NCBI GenBank assembly: GCA_012729765.1
Contig: JAAYCM010000081.1
Coordinates: 1-34,161, forward strand
Direction: 5' to 3'
DNA length: 34,161 bases
Origin: Chloroflexota bacterium
Lineage (GTDB): Bacteria > Chloroflexota > Anaerolineae > Aggregatilineales > Aggregatilineaceae
Shown: piece after piece, positions 24,056-33,147 of the stretch
Layout of the letters: every line of letters starts with the position of its first letter
How positions within the stretch are numbered: position 1 is the stretch's first letter
Notes under the pieces: generated by a model
What the model saw: only the letters and a program-made list of their open reading frames with translations
Told to the model about the DNA's origin: nothing
Databases searched by the model: none
Made by a program: the position numbers and the translations under genes

Positions 24056-25087
24056 TCATTCCTCGTGTGGAGTGGAAAGCCAATCGCGCACCAGCCCGAT
24101 CACGTCGCCCGGCGTGATCTGCGTCACATCCAGCCAGCGAATCCGCCCGTTGTGGCCGTTGAACCAGGTATACTGGCGGCGCACGAAAGCGCGCGTTTCC
24201 TGGCGGATCGCGACGGCGACCTCGTCGCGGGTGCCGGTGCCTTCGAAGTAGGGCTGCCACTGCGCGTAGCCCAGCCCGCTCATGGCCGGACAATCCCAAG
24301 TATAGCCTGCTTCGAGCAAAGCTCGCACCTCGTCTTCCAGGCCCCCGGCCAGCATCCGGTCGATGCGGGCATCGACGCGGGTGTAAAGCTGCTCGCGGGG
24401 CAGGGTGAGGCCGAGCTGCAGGATGCGGTAGGGCGGGGGCTGTTTGCGCTGCAAGACGCTGATCGGCGTGCCGGTTTCCAGAAAGACTTCGAGCGCCCGC
24501 ACGACGCGCCGCACATTGCGGTAGTCGATCCGTTCGGCGGCGGTGGGATCGTGCTGGCCCAGGCGCTCGTGCAGCGCGCGCGGGCCGTGCTCGACGGCGT
24601 AGCTTTCCAGCTCGGCGCGCAGATCGGGATTGGGCGGCACTTCGGGAATGCCCCAGCCTTCGATCACGGCGGTGAGGTACTGCCCGGTCCCGCCGACGAG
24701 CAGCGGCAGGTGATCGTTGAGCCGGATGGCGCTGAGCGCGGCATAGGCGGCGCGCTGGAACTCGGCCAGGGTGTAGGTCTGATCGGGCGACACAATATCG
24801 AGCAGGTGATGGGGGGCCAGGGCGCGCTCGGCGGGCGTGGGCTTGGCCGTGCCGATATCCATGTCCCGGTAGATCTGGCGGCTGTCGGCGTTGACGATCT
24901 CACCGTCCAGGGCGCGGGCCACCTCAATTGCCAGAGTCGTTTTGCCGCTGGCGGTCGGGCCGAGGATCACGACCAGGGGCGGCAGCGCGGATTCGCGCAG
25001 CGGCTCCGGCTGTGGATCGGCGGCGGCCTCGTGATCGGGCGGCGCGGGGGCCGGCTCGGCAGCGGCGTGGCTACCAGTCCACAGCAT
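24056..25087 (-). CDS. miaA: tRNA dimethylallyltransferase
   Basis: The protein has 343 residues and adds a dimethylallyl group to N6 of A37 in tRNAs that read UNN codons. Marks are the P-loop GPTASGKTT (43-51), the DSRQIYRDMDIGTAKP segment (68-83), LLVGGTGQYL, VRRVVRALEVFLETG and the late ETRAFVRRQYTWF. The ATG at 25087 gives about 36 residues, rich in Ala, Pro and Glu, before the usual family start; it overlaps the end of the yraN-like gene by 17 nt. A GTG start nearer the P-loop is possible but no good site was seen. It is the middle gene of a three-gene run. Confidence 0.95.
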   Translation of the reverse strand: MLWTGSHAAAEPAPAPPDHEAAADPQPEPLRESALPPLVVILGPTASGKTTLAIEVARALDGEIVNADSRQIYRDMDIGTAKPTPAERALAPHHLLDIVSPDQTYTLAEFQRAAYAALSAIRLNDHLPLLVGGTGQYLTAVIEGWGIPEVPPNPDLRAELESYAVEHGPRALHERLGQHDPTAAERIDYRNVRRVVRALEVFLETGTPISVLQRKQPPPYRILQLGLTLPREQLYTRVDARIDRMLAGGLEDEVRALLEAGYTWDCPAMSGLGYAQWQPYFEGTGTRDEVAVAIRQETRAFVRRQYTWFNGHNGRIRWLDVTQITPGDVIGLVRDWLSTPHEE

Positions 25088-25445
25088 TCGTCACGATCTC
25101 CACTGCCAGCCGCCCGCGCTCGGTCCCCACGGCGGCCACATCGATCCGCCAGGATAGATCGTCCAGGTCGTGCAGGACGAGATAGGCTTCGGCCAGCCGG
25201 GCCAGCCGCGCCTGTTTGCGCGCGTTCACGCTGGCGAGCGCCTGCTCGACGGCAGCCTCGATGGGTCCACGCCGGGCGCGCACCTCGACGAACACGAGCA
25301 CATCCCCGCGCCGGGCGACGATATCCAGCTCGCCCAGATCGGCATGCCGCCAGTTGCGGTCGAGCAGGGTGTAACCGGCCCGGCACAGGCGCGCAGCGAT
25401 CAGGTTTTCGGCCCGCTGGCCGAGGGTGAGACGGGCGTTGGTCAT
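25071..25445 (-). CDS. YraN/UPF0102 family protein (PD-(D/E)xK fold)
   Basis: The protein has 124 residues. The family pattern is plain: LGQRAENLIAARLCRAGYTLLDRNWR at the start, then GELDIVARRGDVLVFVEVRAR (38-58) with the GExD and ExK-like metal site. The family's Lys is R56 here. Members have a restriction-endonuclease-like fold and no settled role. It overlaps miaA by 17 nt, which indicates coupling. Confidence 0.88.
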   Translation of the reverse strand: MTNARLTLGQRAENLIAARLCRAGYTLLDRNWRHADLGELDIVARRGDVLVFVEVRARRGPIEAAVEQALASVNARKQARLARLAEAYLVLHDLDDLSWRIDVAAVGTERGRLAVEIVTNAVDW

Positions 25446-25514
25446 GCTGGCTCTCGCTTGGTGATGCGGCTGGCTTCCCTTACCTTGCCAGCTATTTTAC
25501 CGAAAAATCGGCGC

Positions 25515-25564
25515 GAAAGCCCCCAGCTTTAGCGGTGGAGATGAAGCGCCTTCGGTGCTATACT
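25515..25564 (+). repeat. IS200/IS605 right-end-like hairpin, copy 1
   Basis: AAGCCCCCAGCTTTAGCGG (25517-25535) is followed by a conserved tail ending in GTGCTATACT, an extended -10 (TGC-TATACT, 25556-25564). It matches copy 2 about 107 bp downstream. The CCCCCxGCTTTAGCxGTGG core resembles the right end and omega-RNA tail of IS200/IS605 TnpB elements. No tnpA or tnpB is present. Confidence 0.5.
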
Positions 25565-25574
25565 GAAAGCCATA

Positions 25575-25615
25575 CGGCAGTGCCGCAACCGTCAGCAGGG
25601 GCAGCGGCACTGTCG
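25575..25615. repeat. 12-bp inverted repeat between the two IS-end-like copies
   Basis: CGGCAGTGCCGC (25575-25586) pairs with GCGGCACTGTCG (25604-25615) at 11 of 12 positions around a 17-nt loop. It could be a terminator-like stem without a T-tract, or an operator. Confidence 0.45.
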
Positions 25616-25621
25616 TGCGGC

Positions 25622-25673
25622 AGAAGCCCCCGGCTTTAGCTGTGGGGAGCATCGCTCTCGTGCTACAATTTTT
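25622..25673 (+). repeat. IS200/IS605 right-end-like hairpin, copy 2, carrying the promoter of the next gene
   Basis: AGAAGCCCCCGGCTTTAGCT (25622-25641) folds as CCCCCGGC-TTTA-GCTGTGGGG with one G-U pair. The tail holds TGC-TACAAT (25661-25669), a good extended -10 box, 55 bp before the start of the cyclic-nucleotide-binding gene. The copy is better kept than copy 1. Confidence 0.5.
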
Positions 25674-25723
25674 TGCACACAGCCATTTTCCGCTTAGCAG
25701 GCTGCTAATCCCAGGAGTCGGCC

Positions 25724-26221
25724 ATGCCTATGCCTACAACCAGCGTTCTCAAGCAGGCAGATATCTTCTACGAGTTTACCAATACGCAGCTTGAATTGGT
25801 GGCGTCTATCTGTGAAGAACGCGAGTACACGTTGAACGAGCTGATCTTCGCCGAAAACAGCAACGGAGATGAGCTGTACGTGATCGCCGAAGGCGAGGTC
25901 GATATCCAGGTGGACCCGGCGCTGATCGGGATGGCGCAGAAATCCGGCCCGCAAACGATCGCCACGCTGCGGCGCGGGCAGTCGTTCGGCGAGGTCGCGC
26001 TGGTGGACCAGGGCCTGCGCTCGGCCTCGGCGCGCTGCACCCAGCACAACACCCGCCTGCTGCTGATCCCGCGCGAGAAGCTGATGCTGCTGTGCGATAC
26101 CTATCCGCAGCTTGGCTACCGCCTGATGCGCAACCTGGCGGCTGACCTGGCGATGAAGATTCGCAACACCGATCTGCAAGTGCGCGAACACCTGACCTGG
26201 ACGCCGTCCTCACCGGAGTGA
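25724..26221 (+). CDS. Stand-alone cyclic-nucleotide-binding domain protein
   Basis: The protein has 165 residues; the ATG at 25724 has AGGAG 8 nt upstream. A single cNMP-binding beta roll covers about 8-125: LNELIFAENSNGDELYVIAEGEVDI, and the phosphate-binding cassette GQSFGEVALVDQGLRSASA (85-103) with E90 and R99, the residues that contact the ligand in CRP. The last 35 residues form the helix after the roll and then stop; CRP/FNR proteins carry a winged helix there and this one does not. It is also not fused to a kinase, channel or transferase. It should sense cAMP, cGMP or a similar ligand and act on a partner protein. Confidence 0.85.
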   Translation: MPMPTTSVLKQADIFYEFTNTQLELVASICEEREYTLNELIFAENSNGDELYVIAEGEVDIQVDPALIGMAQKSGPQTIATLRRGQSFGEVALVDQGLRSASARCTQHNTRLLLIPREKLMLLCDTYPQLGYRLMRNLAADLAMKIRNTDLQVREHLTWTPSSPE

Positions 26222-26259
26222 GTCCGAGGCCCGGCCAGCCGGCAGCATTTTCGATCAGG

Positions 26260-26294
26260 CGCACGGCGCGCGACCGCGCAAGCCGTGCGTTTTT
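26260..26294 (+). terminator. Intrinsic terminator after the cyclic-nucleotide-binding gene
   Basis: CGCACGGC (26260-26267) pairs perfectly with GCCGTGCG (26282-26289); the loop can extend the stem through GCGCG/CGCGC. Five T residues follow at once (26290-26294). Confidence 0.8.
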
Positions 26295-26339
26295 GACTGT
26301 TTTTGACCTGAGATGCAGGACTAGAAATGAGGCAGTTCG

Positions 26340-27554
26340 ATGAACCTGGAAGTGATCAGCATCGGTACGGAGCTGCTGCTAGGCGAGATCGTCGATACCA
26401 ATTCCGCCTACATCGCCCGGCAGATGCGCGATATTGGCGTGAACATCTTCTCGCTGACGACGGTAGGCGACAACCGTGAGCGGATTGCCGAGGCGATTCG
26501 TACCTCGCTCCAGCGCGCCGATGTCGTGATCACGACCGGCGGGCTGGGGCCGACCGTCGATGATATGACGCGGCAGGCGGTGGCCGACGCGACCGATCGC
26601 GATCTGGAGTTTCGCCCGGAGCTGCTGGAGCAGATCGCGGAGCGCTTCCGGCAGATGGGGTCGCAGATGAGCGAGAACAACCGTGTGCAGGCCTACATTC
26701 CCGCCGGGGCGATCCCGGTTTACAACCGGCTCGGCACTGCGCCATGCTACATCGTCGAATCCGAGGACGGTATCATCATCAGCCTGCCGGGCGTGCCGCG
26801 CGAGATGAAGGATATTCTGGCGGTGTCGGTGATCCCCTACCTGCGCGAGAAGCTGGGCGGGCGCGGGATCATTAAGGCGCTGGTGCTGCGCACGGCGGGC
26901 ATCGGCGAGAGCCAGATCGACGCGCAGATCAGCGACATGGAGGCGTGGAGCAACCCGACGGTCGGCCTGGCGGCGCACACCGGACAGACGGATATCCGCA
27001 TCACGGCGCGGGCCGATACCGAGGCCGAGGCCGACGCCATGATCGCGCAGGTGGAAGGGCTGATCCGCGAGCGCCTGGGCCAGTATATCTACGGTGTGAA
27101 TAAAGAGCAGTTGGAAGATGCTTTTATGCGTGCCCTGCGTGAGCGCGGCCTGAAGCTGGCGATCAGCTACAACGGGCCGCAGGGCGAGCTGCTGGCGCAG
27201 CGTTTGCGCGAGGTGGGTGCGACAGATGTGATCGTGGCTGAGCTTTATGAGTCCGAGCTGGAGCCGCTGCTGGCGCGACTGGGCTATGCTGCCGAGGCGG
27301 CTGATCCGGCGGCGCTCGACTACTGCGCACTGGCCCAGGCCGAGGCGCGGCGGGTGCGCGGTGAAACCGGCGCGGACGTGGTGATCGCGATCCTGACGCG
27401 CGAGCCGGGCACCGGGATCAGCACGCTGGCCGGGCTGGAAGAGCGGAGCCGCTGTTACCAGTATGGGGGCGTCGAGTCCGATGCGCCGCAGTGGGCCGGG
27501 ACGTGGGGCATGAGCATGGCCTGGCACCTGACCCGCCGCCTGCCGGAGCGGTAG
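26340..27554 (+). CDS. CinA-like protein with a degenerate C-terminal domain
   Basis: The protein has 404 residues. Residues 1-170 are the MoCF/COG1058 domain: EVISIGTELLLGEIVDTNSAYIA at the start, VVITTGGLGPTVDD (62-75) and IISLPGVPREMKDIL (146-160). In CinA this half is an ADP-ribose pyrophosphatase or a molybdopterin-binding-like fold. Residues about 255-404 match the place of the CinA C-domain, an NMN amidohydrolase (PncC) in family members, but the ESxTGG catalytic segment reads ISYNGPQG (275-282) and other PncC motifs are lost. The end, WGMSMAWHLTRRL, still looks like the domain's last helix. NMN deamidation is therefore unlikely. The next gene starts 3 nt after the stop. Confidence 0.85.
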   Translation: MNLEVISIGTELLLGEIVDTNSAYIARQMRDIGVNIFSLTTVGDNRERIAEAIRTSLQRADVVITTGGLGPTVDDMTRQAVADATDRDLEFRPELLEQIAERFRQMGSQMSENNRVQAYIPAGAIPVYNRLGTAPCYIVESEDGIIISLPGVPREMKDILAVSVIPYLREKLGGRGIIKALVLRTAGIGESQIDAQISDMEAWSNPTVGLAAHTGQTDIRITARADTEAEADAMIAQVEGLIRERLGQYIYGVNKEQLEDAFMRALRERGLKLAISYNGPQGELLAQRLREVGATDVIVAELYESELEPLLARLGYAAEAADPAALDYCALAQAEARRVRGETGADVVIAILTREPGTGISTLAGLEERSRCYQYGGVESDAPQWAGTWGMSMAWHLTRRLPER

Positions 27555-27557
27555 ACG

Positions 27558-28157
27558 GTGGCGGATATGGCGCGGGGTGATCGGCTGGGCCTGGCGCTGG
27601 CGCAGGCCGGGCTGATCCAGTTCGGGCGCTTCGTGCAGCCGGATGACACGATCTGGCCGGTGGCGGTGCATCTGCGCTGGCTGCCGTCCTACCCGGCGCT
27701 GCTGCGCGCAGTAGCGGCGGCGCTGGTTCCCCTGCTGGACGGAATCGAGGCGGACCGCGTGCTGACGACTGCCGACGCGACCCCGATCGGCGTGGCGCTC
27801 AGCCTGGCGAGCGATCTGCCGCTGGTCTATCCCTTTGGTGAGGTGCGCGATTATACGGCGGCGTTCGCCATCGAAGGGGCGTATGATGTCGGGCATCCTA
27901 CGCTGCTGCTGGCCGATGTGCTGGCCGACCCTGACCAGGCGCGCGGGATCGTGGCGCTGGCAGGACGCGTCGGGCTGGATGTGAGCGCGGTGCTGGCCGT
28001 GCTCGACCTGGGGCTGGGCGCGTCGGAGCGCCTGGCCGCCGACGGCTACACGGTGCGCTACCTGCTCGCGCTGGCCGATCTGCTGCCGGTGCTCGAAACC
28101 GAAGGACTGCTGCCGCCTGCCATGCGCGCCGCGGTCGAGGTGTGGCTGGCGGGTTAG
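27558..28157 (+). CDS. Orotate phosphoribosyltransferase-like protein with a degenerate PRPP loop
   Basis: The protein has 199 residues from the GTG at 27558, which has GGAG 8 nt upstream; an ATG at 27567 is the alternative. The run of elements follows OPRT: an N-terminal LALAQAGLIQFGRFVQP, ADRVLTTADATPIGVALSLASDLPLVYPFGE, then LLLADVLADPDQARGIVAL (116-134) where PRTases have the PRPP-binding acidic loop (usual sense LxEDVVTTG). The Glu-Asp pair and Thr-Thr-Gly are not kept. The last part, VRYLLALADLLPVL, resembles the OPRT C-terminal helix. The similarity is in layout, not in exact motifs. It sits 3 nt after the cinA-like gene, suggesting one transcript; a binding role for nucleotides is possible but not shown. 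Confidence 0.6.
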   Translation: MADMARGDRLGLALAQAGLIQFGRFVQPDDTIWPVAVHLRWLPSYPALLRAVAAALVPLLDGIEADRVLTTADATPIGVALSLASDLPLVYPFGEVRDYTAAFAIEGAYDVGHPTLLLADVLADPDQARGIVALAGRVGLDVSAVLAVLDLGLGASERLAADGYTVRYLLALADLLPVLETEGLLPPAMRAAVEVWLAG

Positions 28158-29440
28158 TCGTGCAGGGCCGGGACCTTGACCGGCTCGGCTGGCTCCGGCT
28201 CCTCGATTGGAACGGCGGGGCGCTCGTAAACCGGCACCCGCGTCGAAAGCAGCAGGCCGAGTGTCCCAAAGATGCCCACCATCAGCAGCACGGTGGTAAA
28301 CAGGCGGCTGAAGTCGGCCCCGTCGATCAGCGTGCTGAGAATCTGGGCGTCGATGCCGATCGCCAGATCGAAGCTGGTGTAGAGGATGGCGGCGCTCATG
28401 CCGCGCAGCACCGGCGGGATCACATCCTGCGAGACAGTATCAGCCACCGCGCGCGCCGACCCCCACCCAATCGACATGATCGCAATCGCGGCGTAGGCGG
28501 GGAAGGTGCTGGTCGCGCGGCTGAGCAGGTAAGCGCCCACGATTGCCAGCACCAGACCGGGAATCGCGACCGGCTGGCGGCCAATCCGGTCCGAGATGCG
28601 CCCGGCAACCGGCTCGACCAGCGTATCGAGCAGCGACCAGATGCTCAGCCCCAGGCCCATCGCCACCGCCGCGAACACTCCTGGCGCGTCTTCGAATAGC
28701 TGCTTGCGGTCGGCCAGCAGCGGGTAGAAGGTGAACATCAGCGCCAGGATCGCGCCCAGGCCCACCATCAACAGAATTGCAGCCCAGACGCCCCGCGATG
28801 AGAGGGTATCGCGCATATCGCGCCCCGCGCCGGCGCTCGTGCTGAACGCCGGTTTGACGCGCGGCAGGGTATAGGTGATCGCCAGCGCCAGCACCGATGC
28901 CACGCCATAGAACGCGAAGACCGCCCGGAACCCGACCGCGTTCTTGAGTCCCTCGCTCAGCAGCGGGCTGAGCACCGCCGCCAGCGAGAACGCGGCGTTG
29001 TTCAGGCCGAGCGCTTCACCACGCCGTCGGGGTGGGGCGAGATCGGCAGCAAACGCTTTGCTGGCGGTCGTGAACACGGCCAGGCTGGCCCCGGTCGCTA
29101 TGCGTGCCACCAGGAACACCGGAACGCTGGTGCTGACCAGATACAGCCCGGCGGCGACGACACCCAGCCCCGCGCCGACCAGCATTAGCTGGCGGCGGCC
29201 CTGCCGGTCGGAGAGTGCGCCGGTTGGGATGCGCGACATGACGGCGGTGAACGCGACGGCCAGTGTCGCTGTGCCGATCCAGCGCTCCGACGCGCCCAAT
29301 TCGTCGGTAATGAACAGCGGGATGATCGGGATCAGGACCGTCACGCCCAGGGCGAAGAACATCAGCCCCAACAGCGAGAGGTAGAAAACGCCGGACAGGG
29401 CTTGAGAATCCAGATCGGGGGGAGAAGCCGATCGCGACAT
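28154..29440 (-). CDS. Major facilitator superfamily transporter
   Basis: The protein has 428 residues and about 12 helices. The loop between helices 2 and 3 reads GALSDRQGRRQLML, the MFS motif A, and the matching loop in the second half reads GRISDRIGRQPVAI. RIATGASLAVFTTASKAFAADLAPPRRRGEALG gives the helix 4-5 pattern. It exports or imports a small solute driven by a proton gradient; drug efflux-like relatives look alike, and the substrate is unknown. The start is one of three: TTG 29467, ATG 29449 or ATG 29440. The last has GAGAG about 10 nt upstream. Its stop overlaps that of the OPRT-like gene by 4 nt. Confidence 0.85.
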   Translation of the reverse strand: MSRSASPPDLDSQALSGVFYLSLLGLMFFALGVTVLIPIIPLFITDELGASERWIGTATLAVAFTAVMSRIPTGALSDRQGRRQLMLVGAGLGVVAAGLYLVSTSVPVFLVARIATGASLAVFTTASKAFAADLAPPRRRGEALGLNNAAFSLAAVLSPLLSEGLKNAVGFRAVFAFYGVASVLALAITYTLPRVKPAFSTSAGAGRDMRDTLSSRGVWAAILLMVGLGAILALMFTFYPLLADRKQLFEDAPGVFAAVAMGLGLSIWSLLDTLVEPVAGRISDRIGRQPVAIPGLVLAIVGAYLLSRATSTFPAYAAIAIMSIGWGSARAVADTVSQDVIPPVLRGMSAAILYTSFDLAIGIDAQILSTLIDGADFSRLFTTVLLMVGIFGTLGLLLSTRVPVYERPAVPIEEPEPAEPVKVPALHD

Positions 29441-29463
29441 GGCAAACATTCTCTCTTGTCGGT

Positions 29464-29500
29464 GCAAAGGAAAGCGCGCAGCACGGCACCGGCTGCGCGC
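29464..29500 (-). terminator. Terminator after the lepA-GNAT run
   Basis: GCGCGCAGC (29474-29482) pairs perfectly with GCTGCGCGC (29492-29500). On the minus strand the stem is followed by a T-rich stretch, TTTCCTTT. It separates the acetyltransferase gene from the MFS gene. Confidence 0.6.
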
Positions 29501-29518
29501 GCGGTTAGCTTAGCTGGT

Positions 29519-30068
29519 TTAGCGGTTGGTGCGGCCCTGAGCAAGCTCGTAGGCGGCCTGCGTGAGGATCATAGTCTGGAAGCGTCCGTTTGCCCACACA
29601 CGCTCGACCTCGAAGCCCAGCGCGTAGCAGGTTGCCAGCACGCGCTCATCGTCGCGCCGCACGTCGAGTCGCATGGCGCCGCAGGAGCACCCGCTAAAGA
29701 GGGCATCGGCATAGGCGCGGATCGCCTCGCGGGCATAGCCCCGGCCCCACAGATGCTTTTCGCCGATCAGCATGGCAAAACAGATGCAGCCGGGGCGGTC
29801 GTCTCCGGAGATGTAAAACTCTCCGATCGGCGTGTTGGCGGAATCGCGCAGGCAGATCACGAAATGGCGGGCATAGGGCCGCTGATCGACATAGCGCCGG
29901 AACCAGGCTTCCATGTCGTCGTCGTCATACTGCATACCGTCCGTCTGTCCGGCGGCGTCCATGACTATCGGGTCGTTCCACCAGCGCTGGAGATAGGGCG
30001 CGTCCTCGCGGGTGGAAGGCCGGATGATCAGCCGCTCGCTCTGAGCATACTGGGGCAGGGGCTGCGAC

Positions 30069-30082
<14 letters not shown>
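29519..30082 (-). CDS. GNAT-family N-acetyltransferase (RimJ/RimL-like)
   Basis: The protein has 187 residues. The ATG at 30082 (or 30076) lies inside the last codons of lepA, overlapping it by 8-14 nt, so translation is probably coupled. The acetyl-CoA-binding motif A is [17 protein letters not shown], with the usual Q/RxxGxG/A turn. Other marks are [23 protein letters not shown] at the N-terminus and [12 protein letters not shown] at the C-terminal strand, the sense CxxLGFExEG of RimJ-type enzymes. It transfers an acetyl group from acetyl-CoA to an amine; protein N-termini or small amines are both possible. Confidence 0.85.
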
Positions 30083-31874
<1,792 letters not shown>

Positions 31875-32139
31875 CGAGTTCCGATTACCTAGAGTCTGCT
31901 GGTCTGATGGGTGAGTGGCTGCCGCTCAGGGGCAGCAGGCCGGGGCAGCCCGGCAGCCGGAGTGGTGTCAGCGTGGCGTTGTCTGCCGATGATCGGTTGG
32001 CATGTTGTTTCAGCCGGACCAGGTCAATTTGAATGAGCATACCACGCACGATTACTGTGTATGATTCTGTTCTGTGCCGGGCAGCGGGAACGGCCCGCGC
32101 ATCATTATAACGTGTTCGCGCCGGCTTGAACATAGGGGC
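31875..32139 (-). promoter_or_regulatory. lepA leader and promoter region
   Basis: No gene is seen here. A minus-strand TATAAT (32109-32104) is a perfect -10 box; the best -35 near 32126-32132 is weak (GTTCAA or TGTTCA). Two hairpins lie close to the lepA start: GCTGCC/GGCAGC (31918-31936) and GCCGGG-GCAG-CCCGGC (31939-31954). Confidence 0.45.
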
Positions 32140-32168
32140 TTGCAGCGCCCGCAGCGAGTCACTATACT
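32140..32168 (+). promoter_or_regulatory. ftsY promoter
   Basis: TTGCAG (32140-32145), a 17-bp spacer and TATACT (32163-32168) give a good sigma-70-type promoter pointing to ftsY, with a leader of about 70 nt. The -35 lies about 30 bp from the divergent lepA -10. Confidence 0.6.
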
Positions 32169-32242
32169 CTGCGGCTGCACAATCCGCTATAGTCTACAAT
32201 GCACAGACCCGCATTTTTTGAGCACACGAAGGTGAAGACAGC

Positions 32243-33142
32243 GTGGGATCACTACGAAAAGGCTTGAGCCGCACGCGCCAGTCTTTTTTCGGGCGCATCG
32301 CCCAGGCGCTCGGCGCAACGGACATTACTGAGGATACCTGGGACGAGGTCGAGGCCCTGTTGATCCAGGCCGATGTCGGCGTCCCGACGACGATGATGCT
32401 GGTGGACCGGCTGCGCCACCTGGGGATCACGCGCGCCGATAAGCTAACCGAGGCACTCAAGGACGAGCTGCGCCAGCTTCTGATCGAGCCGCAGCCGCTC
32501 AACCTGAGCGGGCGCACGCTCTCGGTCGTGCTGATCGCCGGGGTGAACGGCTCTGGCAAGACGACCTCAATCGGCAAGATGGCCTACCGGATGCGGCTCA
32601 ACAACCGCAAGGTTCTGATCGCGGCGGGCGACACCTTCCGCGCGGCGGCGATCGACCAGCTCAAGCTGTGGGGCGAGCGGGCCGGGGTGCCGGTGATCGC
32701 CGGGCAGCCCAACAGCGATCCGGGCGCGGTGGTGTATGACGCGGTCAACGCGGCCCATTCGCGCGGCGTCGAGGTGCTGATCGTGGACACCGCCGGGCGC
32801 CTGCACAGCAACTTCAACCTGATGGCCGAGCTGGTCAAAGTGCGCGATGTGCTGCGTAAGGTCGTGCCGGACGCGCCGCACGAGACGCTGCTGGTGCTCG
32901 ATGGGACGACCGGCCAGAACGCCCTGACACAGGCCAAGAAGTTCCAGGAAGCGATCGACGTGACGGGCGTGATCGTGACCAAGCTCGACAGCTCCGCCAA
33001 GGGCGGCATGGTGTTCGCCATCCAGCAGGAACTTGGCCTGCCGATCCATTACATCGGCATCGGCGAGGATATGCGCGACCTGGTGTTTTTCAACCCGACG
33101 TCGTTTGTAGACAGCCTGTTTGAAAACGGGAACGAGGAGTAA
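32243..33142 (+). CDS. ftsY: Signal recognition particle receptor FtsY
   Basis: The protein has 299 residues from a GTG at 32243, with AAGGTG about 9 nt upstream. It is the SRP-type GTPase that docks ribosome-SRP complexes at the membrane. N-domain helices (1-85) are followed by the G domain: GVNGSGKTT (100-108), GDTFRAAAIDQL (129-140), DTAGRLHSN, TKLDSSAKGG and IGIGEDMRDL. The family consensus GVNGTGKTT has Ser instead of Thr here, which is tolerated. There is no acidic A-domain, as in many short FtsY forms. SRP54 (Ffh) has an M domain that this protein lacks. prfB follows 5 nt after its stop. Confidence 0.95.
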   Translation: MGSLRKGLSRTRQSFFGRIAQALGATDITEDTWDEVEALLIQADVGVPTTMMLVDRLRHLGITRADKLTEALKDELRQLLIEPQPLNLSGRTLSVVLIAGVNGSGKTTSIGKMAYRMRLNNRKVLIAAGDTFRAAAIDQLKLWGERAGVPVIAGQPNSDPGAVVYDAVNAAHSRGVEVLIVDTAGRLHSNFNLMAELVKVRDVLRKVVPDAPHETLLVLDGTTGQNALTQAKKFQEAIDVTGVIVTKLDSSAKGGMVFAIQQELGLPIHYIGIGEDMRDLVFFNPTSFVDSLFENGNEE

Positions 33143-33147
33143 GGGAC

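Noticed and set aside
26379..27896. Long minus-strand ORF (505 codons) opposite cinA and the OPRT-like gene
   Set aside because: It runs across two well-supported plus-strand genes and its product is an Arg/His/Gln-rich shadow without motifs.
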